In this document: in pieces, positions 56,050 through 64,000 of the stretch
Layout of the letters: every line of letters starts with the position of its first letter
Numbering within the stretch: the stretch's first letter is position 1
Assembly: GCA_001580565.1 (NCBI GenBank)
Contig: LRBF01000015.1
Span: forward strand, 1 to 64,000
Length of the DNA: 64,000 bases
Source of the DNA: Caballeronia megalochromosomata
GTDB lineage: Bacteria; Pseudomonadota; Gammaproteobacteria; Burkholderiales; Burkholderiaceae
Reading direction: 5' to 3'
The notes under the pieces: model-generated
Seen by the model: only the letters and a program-made list of their open reading frames with translations
Told to the model about the DNA's origin: nothing
Databases searched by the model: none
Made by a program: the position numbers and the translations under genes

Positions 56050-56435
56050 TTCGCTTGCTGATTCTGCACGACCGACGCCGCGTCATTTACGCGGCGTCTG
56101 CGTCTTTACCATCGAAAAAAGTCATTCAAACGGCCCCGGCTAGGGGCATTCCCTAGCGTCTCTTTTGAAAGGTCGCGCGGCAAATCTCGTCCACGCGCAA
56201 GCCCTTCGCCTGCAAAGCCGCGCCAGCGCTGGCTCTCCCGCCCTCGCGCATGGCCGCACCATGCTCAGGCATCGACTGCACTGCCCGCATGCATTACCAG
56301 AAGTATCGGAAAGTGCTCAGAAAATGTCGGTGGGTGATCGAAATTGGCCATGTACGCTTCATTCAACGCAAAGAACGCCGGGATGTTCCGGCAGCGACAA
56401 ATCCCTTTTTCGAACCTGCTAGGTGGAATGACCCG
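56050..56435. other. Long leader/promoter region of the betaine-type operon
   Basis: No gene. After the DipZ terminator come GCTAGGG-GCATT-CCCTAGC (56139-56157, perfect 7-base inverted repeat) and the perfect 12-base palindrome GCCAGCGCTGGC (56222-56233), then a TGCATTACC element near 56290. The first repeat is the best candidate operator for the following operon. No glycine riboswitch pattern was recognised. Confidence 0.5.
56074..56098 (+). terminator. Hairpin after the DipZ gene
   Basis: GACGCCGCGT (56074-56083) and ACGCGGCGTC (56089-56098) form a perfect 10-base stem with loop CATTT; the following TGCGTCTTTA is only weakly T-rich. Confidence 0.6.
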
Positions 56436-57718
<1,283 letters not shown>

Positions 57719-57722
<4 letters not shown>

Positions 57723-58606
57723 ATTCCTCGATCTTTGGAAAGTTCGCCGAAGACGCAGTCAACTTTCTTTTCTCGCATTTTCGCGGCGGTTTCGACGCAT
57801 TTTCGGCTGCGCTAGGCGCGGTCATCAAGCTGCTCGAAGATGGCCTCGGTGCAGTGCCGTTCATCGTGATGCTCGTCATTCTCATGGCCCTCGCGCTGTG
57901 GAGAAGAGGTGTGGTGTTCGCGGTGTTCGTCGGCGCGGCGCTCTATGTGATCAACTACATGGGTCTTTGGGCGCAGACTACTTCGACACTCGCGCTCGTC
58001 GTCGCGGCGACCTTCTTCAGTCTCGTGATAGGCGTGCCGCTCGGCATCTGGGGTGCGCGCAATCGGCGTGTGGAAGTCGTGCTGCGCTCCCTGCTCGACT
58101 TCATGCAGACCATGCCCGCATTCGTGTATCTGATTCCCGCGGTCATTCTGTTCGGACTCGGACGCGTCCCCGCCGTGATCGCCACGATCGTGTTCGCGAT
58201 GCCGCCGGTCGTGCGCCTCACGACGCTCGGCATCCGCCAGGTGCGCGAGGAATTGCTCGAAGCGGGCCGCTCGTTCGGCAGCACGGATGCGCAACTGCTC
58301 TGGAAGATTCAGTTGCCCAATGCACTGCCCTCGATCATGGCGGGCGTGAACCAGACGATCATGATGGCGCTGTCGATGGTGGTGGTCGCTTCGATGATCG
58401 GCGCGGGCGGGCTCGGCGAATACGTGCTGAGCGGCATTCAGCGGCTCGACATCGGCATCGGCTTCGAAGGCGGCCTCGGCGTCGTGCTGCTCGCGATCAT
58501 TCTCGATCGACTGACGGAAAGCTTCGGCGTGAAGTCGAAGAAGAAAAAGAAGGTCGTTTCCACGCCGGTCAAGCCTGCCCCTGCCGCAAGCACCGCTCGG
58601 ACCTGA
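57719..58606 (+). CDS. Glycine betaine/proline-type ABC transporter permease
   Basis: 295 residues of the ProW/OpuAB type: about six to seven helices, EAA loop with [21 protein letters not shown], and conserved [22 protein letters not shown]. Overlaps the ATPase gene by four bases (ATGA), indicating coupled translation. The Lys-rich tail (KSKKKKKVV) is cytoplasmic. Confidence 0.92.
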
Positions 58607-58661
58607 ACAACCAAGCGTCGCCACTATCTCAAATCCTGAACCGCAAGATACGGAGTCCAAA

Positions 58662-59543
58662 ATGAATAACAGCTTCATCAAATCCCTGATCGTAAAGATC
58701 GTGACGCCGGCCATCGTGGCGTTCGGGGTCGGTGCGAATCCGGCGATCTCGGCCGAGCCGCTCAAAGTCGCCGTCACGAACTGGGCCGACGTGCTCGCGG
58801 TCGCCAATGTCGCCAAGTACGTGCTCGAAACGAAGCTCCAGCAACCGGTGCAGTTCGTTCAGGCGGATATCGGCATCCAGTATCAGGGCGTGTCGCGCGG
58901 CGATCTCGACATCATGGTCGGCGGCTGGCTGCCGGTCACGCACGGTCAGTATGTCGCGCGCTACAAGGACACGCTCGATGACGTCGGCATCATCTATACG
59001 GGCGGCAAGAACGGCTGGGCGGTGCCCGCCTATGTGCCCGAGTCGCAGCTTTCATCCATCGAAGATCTGAAGAAGCCCGAAGTGCAGAAGCAGCTCAATG
59101 GCGTGATCCAGGGCATCGAGCCGGGCGGCGGTCTCATGCAGGCGTCGGAGCGGACCATCAAGGCGTATGACCTGTCGGGCTACAAGCTGCAATCCGCGAG
59201 CGAGGCCGGCATGCTCGCATCGATTCAGCGCGCCTATGGATCGAAGCAATGGATCGTCGCGACCGTCTGGAGCCCGCACTGGCTGTTCCAGAAGTGGCAG
59301 ATGCGCTATCTGAAGGACCCGAAGGGCACGCTCGGCGGTGAAGAGCAGGTTCATGCCTTCGCGTCGAAGCAGTTCGCGACGAAGTTTCCGCGCGCGGATG
59401 TATTCTTCAAGCATTACAAGCTGACGCTCGCGGATGTCGAGGCGATCGAATTCGAAGGCAATTCGACCAACGACTACGCGACGGCCGCGAAGAAGTTCGT
59501 CGACGCGCATCCGGACAAGGTCAAGGCGTGGCTGGAACAGTAA
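58662..59543 (+). CDS. Glycine betaine-type periplasmic binding protein
   Basis: 293 residues with a signal peptide ending near AISA-EPLK and an OpuAC/ProX fold: [21 protein letters not shown] (given in part), [12 protein letters not shown], and a tryptophan-containing [14 protein letters not shown] like the aromatic cage that binds quaternary ammonium groups in OpuAC proteins. It supplies substrate to the permease/ATPase pair upstream. AATCC-rich leader without strong ribosome-binding site; ACGGAG is upstream. Confidence 0.9.
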   Translation: MNNSFIKSLIVKIVTPAIVAFGVGANPAISAEPLKVAVTNWADVLAVANVAKYVLETKLQQPVQFVQADIGIQYQGVSRGDLDIMVGGWLPVTHGQYVARYKDTLDDVGIIYTGGKNGWAVPAYVPESQLSSIEDLKKPEVQKQLNGVIQGIEPGGGLMQASERTIKAYDLSGYKLQSASEAGMLASIQRAYGSKQWIVATVWSPHWLFQKWQMRYLKDPKGTLGGEEQVHAFASKQFATKFPRADVFFKHYKLTLADVEAIEFEGNSTNDYATAAKKFVDAHPDKVKAWLEQ

Positions 59544-59577
59544 GGCCGTATTGCACGACACCCTCGGAGTATTTGCC

Positions 59578-60873
59578 GTGAACGAGTATTCGCGCTTCTT
59601 TGGCGAAAGGCTGCAGAGTCACGATCCCGTGATCGCATCGGAGATCGCTTTGGAGTTGCGCCGTCAGCAAACGCAGATCGAACTGATTGCGTCCGAAAAC
59701 ATCGTGTCGTCGGCGGTGCTGGAGGCGCAAGGCACCGTCCTCACGAACAAGTACGCCGAGGGTTATCCGTCGCGGCGCTACTACGGTGGCTGCGAGCATG
59801 TCGATCGCATCGAGGCGCTCGCGATCGATCGGGTGAAGGCGTTGTTCGACGCGGAGTTCGCCAATGTGCAGCCCCATTCGGGCGCGCAGGCGAACGGCGC
59901 GGTGATGCTCGCGCTTCTCAGCCCCGGCGACACCGTCATGGGCATGTCGCTCGATGCGGGCGGGCATCTGACGCACGGCGCGCGGCCCGCGCTGTCGGGC
60001 AAGTGGTTCAACGCGGTTCAGTATGGCGTCAGCCCCGATACGCTGCGCATCGATTACGACGAAGTGCGGCGCATGGCGCAGCAGCATCGCCCGAAGCTGA
60101 TCATCGCCGGATATTCGGCGTATCCGCGTGCGCTGGATTTCGCGGCGTTCCGTGAAATCGCAGACAGCGTGGGCGCGTTGTTGATGGTGGACATGGCGCA
60201 TATCGCGGGCATCGTCGCGGCGGGGCGGCATCAGAATCCGGTGCCCTTCGCCGATGTGGTCACGTCCACCACGCACAAGACGTTGCGCGGCCCGCGCGGC
60301 GGCTTCATCCTCACGAACAACGGCGACATAGCGAAGAAGATCGACGCCGCGGTGTTTCCCGGACTGCAGGGCGGACCGCTGATGCATGTGATCGCCGGCA
60401 AGGCCGTTGCGTTCGGCGAAGCGCTGCGGCCCGAGTTCACCGCATACATCGATCGCGTGCTGCGCAATGCACAGGCGCTCGGCAAGGTGCTGCAGGCCGG
60501 TGGCCTGAGCCTCGTGACAGGCGGCACGGACAACCATCTGCTGCTCGTCGATCTGCGCGGCAAGCGTCTCACGGGCGTGCAGGCGGAGAAGGCGCTGGAG
60601 CGCGCGGGCATCACCTGCAACAAGAACGGCATTCCGTTCGATACCGAAAGCCCGACCGTGACGTCGGGCATCCGCCTCGGCACGCCCGCGGCAACGACGC
60701 GCGGCTTTGGCACCGCGCAGTTCGAACAGGTCGGCGAAATGATCCTCGACGTGCTTTCCGCGCTCGAACACGAACCGAATGGCGACGCGCACGTGGAGCG
60801 CTCGGTTCGCGCGCGCGTGCGCGAGCTGTGCAGCATGTTTCCGATCTATTCACATGCGGAAGCGCTCGTCTGA
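59578..60873 (+). CDS. glyA: Serine hydroxymethyltransferase
   Basis: 431 residues starting with GTG at 59578 (GGAG upstream). PLP enzyme that interconverts serine and glycine with tetrahydrofolate one-carbon units. [36 protein letters not shown] and the PLP-lysine segment [13 protein letters not shown] (K234) are all intact. Its place inside a betaine-type uptake operon suggests a dedicated catabolic copy that captures methylene groups released by demethylation; a second, housekeeping copy is expected elsewhere. Confidence 0.95.
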   Translation: MNEYSRFFGERLQSHDPVIASEIALELRRQQTQIELIASENIVSSAVLEAQGTVLTNKYAEGYPSRRYYGGCEHVDRIEALAIDRVKALFDAEFANVQPHSGAQANGAVMLALLSPGDTVMGMSLDAGGHLTHGARPALSGKWFNAVQYGVSPDTLRIDYDEVRRMAQQHRPKLIIAGYSAYPRALDFAAFREIADSVGALLMVDMAHIAGIVAAGRHQNPVPFADVVTSTTHKTLRGPRGGFILTNNGDIAKKIDAAVFPGLQGGPLMHVIAGKAVAFGEALRPEFTAYIDRVLRNAQALGKVLQAGGLSLVTGGTDNHLLLVDLRGKRLTGVQAEKALERAGITCNKNGIPFDTESPTVTSGIRLGTPAATTRGFGTAQFEQVGEMILDVLSALEHEPNGDAHVERSVRARVRELCSMFPIYSHAEALV

Positions 60874-60923
60874 CGCGCATCGCGCATGACCACACACTAT
60901 CCTTTCATCAGAGAGAAACAATC

Positions 60924-61811
60924 ATGAGCTTCGAAGGCGTTCATACTCCGCTCGTCACCCCGTTCAAGGACGACGGCGAAATCGATCACGAGATGCTCGG
61001 CAAGCACGCCGCCAGTCTCGTGGGCCGCGTATCGGGCATGGGCGTCGGCGGCACCACCGGCGAGTATTACGCGCTCAGTTTCGAAGAGCGCGTGAAGACG
61101 TTCGATACGGTGGCGGCGGCGGTCGGCGGCAAGACCTATCTCACCGCGGGCATCAACGCGACGACGACGAAGGAAGTCGTGCGTATCGGGCAGGAAGCGA
61201 AGCGCGCGGGCTATGACGCGTTGCTCGTCGCGGCGCCGTATTACACGCAGCCGACGCAGGAAGAACTGCTCGATCACCTGCTGAAAGTCGATGACGCGCT
61301 CGACATGCCGATCATGCTCTATAACTTTCCGGCACGCACCGGCACGGCAATCGGCGACGAAGTCCTCGACAAGCTGGCCGCGCGGCCCAACTTCGCGGCG
61401 ATGAAGGAAAGCACGGGCGATATCGCGCATCTGCATCATCTCGCGACGCATCTGCCGGAGCGCTTCGTCCTGAGTTGCGGCATGGACGATCAGGCGCTCG
61501 AATTCTTCACGTGGGGCGTGCGAAGCTGGGTCGCGGGCGCATCGAACTTTCTGCCTGAAGCACATACCGACTTGCTGGAAGCCTGCGTGAAGCGCGGTGA
61601 TTTCAACGCGGGCCGCAAGCTGATGACGCAATTGCTCCCGGTGCTCGAACTGCTGGAGCGCAGCGGCAAATTCATCCAGTATGTGCGTTACGGATGCGAA
61701 CTTGCGGGCACGCGCGTCGGCAACGCGCGCGCACCGCTCGGCACGCTCAACGACGAAGAGCGCAGCGCCTTCGCCAAAATCGTTCAACCCTTGCTGCGCA
61801 ACGCTCAGTAA
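60924..61811 (+). CDS. DHDPS/NAL-family lyase or deaminase
   Basis: 295 residues of the dihydrodipicolinate synthase/N-acetylneuraminate lyase superfamily of Schiff-base TIM barrels. The motif TTGE (44-47), Tyr133 (YNFPARTG) and catalytic Lys161 (AMKESTGD) are present. It is not expected to make lysine precursors in this setting; the superfamily also contains 1-pyrroline-4-hydroxy-2-carboxylate deaminase and keto-deoxy-sugar-acid dehydratases. With a flavin oxidase and aldehyde dehydrogenase next door, the hydroxyproline-type deaminase role is the best guess. Agagaga-type Shine-Dalgarno lies before the ATG. Confidence 0.85.
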   Translation: MSFEGVHTPLVTPFKDDGEIDHEMLGKHAASLVGRVSGMGVGGTTGEYYALSFEERVKTFDTVAAAVGGKTYLTAGINATTTKEVVRIGQEAKRAGYDALLVAAPYYTQPTQEELLDHLLKVDDALDMPIMLYNFPARTGTAIGDEVLDKLAARPNFAAMKESTGDIAHLHHLATHLPERFVLSCGMDDQALEFFTWGVRSWVAGASNFLPEAHTDLLEACVKRGDFNAGRKLMTQLLPVLELLERSGKFIQYVRYGCELAGTRVGNARAPLGTLNDEERSAFAKIVQPLLRNAQ

Positions 61812-61816
61812 CGTGA

Positions 61817-63148
61817 ATGACCTCGAAACTGGACTTCGTGCGGTTTCCCGCACCTGATGGTGTGAACGGCTGGTGGGAAAGTCTTCCGCCCGCCGCGCCC
61901 GCGAACAGCGTGACGGGCGAGCAGCGCTTCGACTTCGTGGTGGTCGGCGGCGGCATCACCGGCTTGTGCGCGGCGCGGCGTCTCGCCGAGCTTGCGCCGG
62001 ATGCGTCGATTGCGCTCGTCGAGGCGGATCGCGTCGGGCGCTCGACGGCGGGGCGCAATTCCGGCTTCTTTGTCGATCTGCCGCATGACATCAGCAGCGA
62101 AAGCTATTCGCGCAGTGTCGAGGCCGACAAGGCGGACGTGCGCCTGCAACGCCATGGCATCGACTATGTGCGCAGCACGGTCAGGGCACACGGCATCGAG
62201 TGCGACTGGCGTGACGACGGGAAGTATCACGCGTCGGTGAACAAGAAGGGCCACGCGGCCCTGACACACTTCGCGGATGGACTCGCGCGTATCGGCGAGC
62301 CGTGCAAATGGCTCGACGAAACCGCGATCGCGAACGTGACGGGCACGCGCTTCTACCAGAGCGCACTCTTCACGCCGGGATGCAGCACGGTCCAGCCGGC
62401 GGCGCTCATGCGCGGCCTTGCCGCGACGCAGCCGCCGAACGTGACGGTCTTCGAACTGAGCGCCGTGAAGGGCATGGAAACGCGCGGACAGACGAAGTTG
62501 TTGAGCTTCGCGAATGGCACGATCGAGGCGAAGCGCGTGGTGCTCTGCACCAACGCGTATGCGGCGACCTTCGGCGGCCATCCGAACGGGTTGCTGCCCG
62601 TCTATACGTTCGCGTCGATGTCGCGCGTCATGACCGGCGACGAGATCGCGAGACTCGGCGGGACGAACTCGTGGGCGCTCATTCCCGCCGATCCGATGGG
62701 CACCACCGTGCGCCGTCTCGCGACGAATCGTATTTGCGTACGCAACCATTTCGCGTTCCGGCCGAATCTTTCGGTCTCGGAAGGCGATCTCGCGAAAGCG
62801 AAGCACCTGCATCAACGCTCGTTCGACCGGCGCTTTCCCATGCTCAAGGACGTCGAATTGCAATACACATGGGGCGGCGCGTTATGCCTCTCGGCGAACA
62901 ACGGCGCGCTCTTCGGGCAGCGCGAAGACGGCGTGTACGAAGCCGTCGGCTGCAACGGACTCGGCCTGAGCCGCGGATCGGCGGCGGGCAAGCTCATCGC
63001 CGAACACGCACTCGGGCAATCGAACGATCTGATCAATCAACTGCTGAAGCAGCCGCATCCGCGTTCGCTGCCGATGCGGCCGATCGCGGACGTCGCGGTA
63101 TCGGCGGCCATCTGGATGAAGGAATTCTCGGCAGGCGCCGAACTTTGA
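61817..63148 (+). CDS. FAD-dependent amine/imino-acid oxidoreductase (DAO family)
   Basis: 443 residues; starts five bases after the lyase stop. FAD-binding GGGITG (44-49) with the following Glu (ALVEAD), a GRSTAGRNSGF loop typical of the PuuB/sarcosine-oxidase branch, and C-terminal AVGCNGLGLSRGSAAGKLIAE that closes the flavin site. It would oxidise a secondary or tertiary amine or D-imino acid, giving an imine and reduced flavin. Substrate unknown; operon context points to an N-methyl or cyclic amino acid. Confidence 0.88.
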   Translation: MTSKLDFVRFPAPDGVNGWWESLPPAAPANSVTGEQRFDFVVVGGGITGLCAARRLAELAPDASIALVEADRVGRSTAGRNSGFFVDLPHDISSESYSRSVEADKADVRLQRHGIDYVRSTVRAHGIECDWRDDGKYHASVNKKGHAALTHFADGLARIGEPCKWLDETAIANVTGTRFYQSALFTPGCSTVQPAALMRGLAATQPPNVTVFELSAVKGMETRGQTKLLSFANGTIEAKRVVLCTNAYAATFGGHPNGLLPVYTFASMSRVMTGDEIARLGGTNSWALIPADPMGTTVRRLATNRICVRNHFAFRPNLSVSEGDLAKAKHLHQRSFDRRFPMLKDVELQYTWGGALCLSANNGALFGQREDGVYEAVGCNGLGLSRGSAAGKLIAEHALGQSNDLINQLLKQPHPRSLPMRPIADVAVSAAIWMKEFSAGAEL

Positions 63149-63165
63149 ATCTGTGAGGACATGAC

Positions 63166-64000
63166 ATGACGACGCATCAGGATTGGAAACGTCAGGCAGA
63201 ACATCTGTCGCTCGACGGCCGCGCATTCATCGCGGGAGCACGCTGCAATGCCGCATCTAACGAAACGTTCGGCACGTTGAATCCCTCGACCGGCAAGGTG
63301 CTCGCGGAGATCGCCAGGTGCGACGCGAAGGACATCGACCGCGCGGTCGTCGCGGCGCGCGAAGCGTTCGAATCGGGCGTGTGGTCGAAGGCGGCACCAT
63401 CGCAGAGAAAAGCGGTGCTGCAGCGTCTTGCACAACTGATCGATGACAACGCCGAGGAGCTCGCGCTGCTCGAAGCGCTCGAAGCGGGCAAGCCGATCAG
63501 CGAATGCATGGGGCTCGACATTCCCGAGTCGGCGGCGTGCATCCGCTGGCATGCCGAGGTGACGGACAAGCGCTACGACGCGTTGTCGCCGTCCGGTCCG
63601 AGCGTCGTGAGCATGATTACGCGCGAGCCGATCGGCGTCGTCGGCGCGGTGCTGCCGTGGAATTTCCCGGCGCTGATGCTGGCGTGGAAGATCGGGCCGG
63701 CGCTCTCGGTGGGCAATAGCGTCATCGTCAAGCCGGCGGAACAAACCTCGCTCTCGACGCTGCGCATCGCGGACCTCGCACTGGAAGCGGGCTTGCCGCC
63801 GGGCGTGTTCAGCGTCGTGACGGGCTTCGGCGAGAGCGCGGGGCAGGCACTCGGCACGCATGCGGATGTGGATCTCATCGCGTTCACGGGCTCGACCGAA
63901 ACCGGCAAGCGCTTCCTGCGCTATTCCGCCGATACCAACCTGAAGCGCGTCGTGCTGGAATGCGGCGGCAAGAATCCGCAAGTCGTATTGCCCGATGTCG
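63166..64000 (+). CDS. Aldehyde dehydrogenase, PuuC-like (partial, runs off window)
   Basis: 278 residues are visible from the ATG at 63166 (GAGGA upstream); the frame stays open to the window edge. NAD-dependent aldehyde dehydrogenase fold: FIAGARCNAASNETF, NPSTGKVLAEIA, GAVLPWNFPALMLAWKIGPAL, VIVKPAEQTSLSTL, FTGSTETGKRFL and LECGGKNPQ (general-base Glu). The catalytic Cys lies beyond the edge. Closest in feel to gamma-glutamyl-aminobutyraldehyde dehydrogenases. As last visible gene of the operon it would oxidise the aldehyde (for example 2-oxoglutarate semialdehyde) formed upstream. Confidence 0.9.
   Translation, partial: MTTHQDWKRQAEHLSLDGRAFIAGARCNAASNETFGTLNPSTGKVLAEIARCDAKDIDRAVVAAREAFESGVWSKAAPSQRKAVLQRLAQLIDDNAEELALLEALEAGKPISECMGLDIPESAACIRWHAEVTDKRYDALSPSGPSVVSMITREPIGVVGAVLPWNFPALMLAWKIGPALSVGNSVIVKPAEQTSLSTLRIADLALEAGLPPGVFSVVTGFGESAGQALGTHADVDLIAFTGSTETGKRFLRYSADTNLKRVVLECGGKNPQVVLPDV

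Noticed and set aside
56050..56435. Glycine riboswitch ahead of the betaine/SHMT operon
   Set aside because: The conserved tandem aptamer pattern of glycine riboswitches was not recognisable by eye; only simple dyads are present.
60924..61811. Housekeeping dapA (lysine biosynthesis)
   Set aside because: The catalytic Lys and Tyr are those of the whole superfamily; operon context with a flavin oxidase, ALDH and betaine importer argues for a catabolic enzyme.

Overview
The window is GC-rich, densely coded DNA from a beta-proteobacterium of the Burkholderiaceae, most likely a Caballeronia/Paraburkholderia/Burkholderia relative. The evidence is the protein mix: a DUF3563 peptide, a VC0807-family membrane protein, a VpsR-like sigma-54 regulator, small secreted peptides, and many LacI/LysR/GntR-controlled catabolic cassettes. 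I see no rRNA, tRNA, CRISPR array, insertion sequence, phage gene or replication origin. It looks like an accessory, metabolism-oriented stretch of a secondary chromosome or megaplasmid, but that placement is inference.

Layout. 0.2-3.5 kb: membrane O-acyltransferase, SAM methyltransferase and a MATE exporter. 3.8-10.5 kb: signalling block with a VpsR-like sigma-54 activator, a tandem-receiver protein without an output domain, and a very large hybrid histidine kinase (Cache-PAS-PAS-HK-REC-REC-HPt). 10.9-17.5 kb: mixed housekeeping and stress genes (DUF3563, hydrolase, VC0807, YdcH, PPK2 polyphosphate kinase, LysR with TSUP exporter, cold-shock protein). 17.8-24.2 kb: a class II aldolase, a complete CUT2 sugar ABC importer, its LacI repressor and a DUF1349 protein. 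24.3-29.6 kb: an HdeD-like membrane protein fused to a probable permuted papain-like domain, a TetR/NmrA pair around a perfect operator, a glycosyltransferase and a secreted peptide. 29.7-32.3 kb: LacI regulator divergent from a MocD-like desaturase and MocE-like Rieske ferredoxin.

33.6-47.9 kb is the metabolic centre: an oxidative uronate/aldarate island. One LacI regulator appears to control, through AAAACGTTTT operators, an MFS hexuronate-type transporter and a translationally coupled uronate dehydrogenase/lactonase pair. A second unit (GntR, a paralogous uronate dehydrogenase, a four-gene 'polar amino acid'-type ABC importer) follows, then a LysR/Ldh-dehydrogenase/MFS unit. The ABC binding protein keeps the carboxylate-binding Arg but has lost the Asp that normally holds an alpha-amino group, so this importer may carry a non-amino acid such as a uronate or aldarate. 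I regard this as the most interesting lead in the window.

48.1-56.1 kb: PoxB pyruvate:quinone oxidoreductase, an Asp-nucleophile alpha/beta hydrolase, a DUF899 protein, a PanS-like transporter with a possibly structured leader, and a divergent pair of thioredoxin-like proteins (one a DipZ fusion). 56.4-64.0 kb: one long operon joining a glycine-betaine-type ABC importer to serine hydroxymethyltransferase, a DHDPS-family lyase/deaminase, a DAO-family FAD oxidase and an aldehyde dehydrogenase that runs off the window. It resembles uptake plus degradation of an N-methylated (imino) acid.
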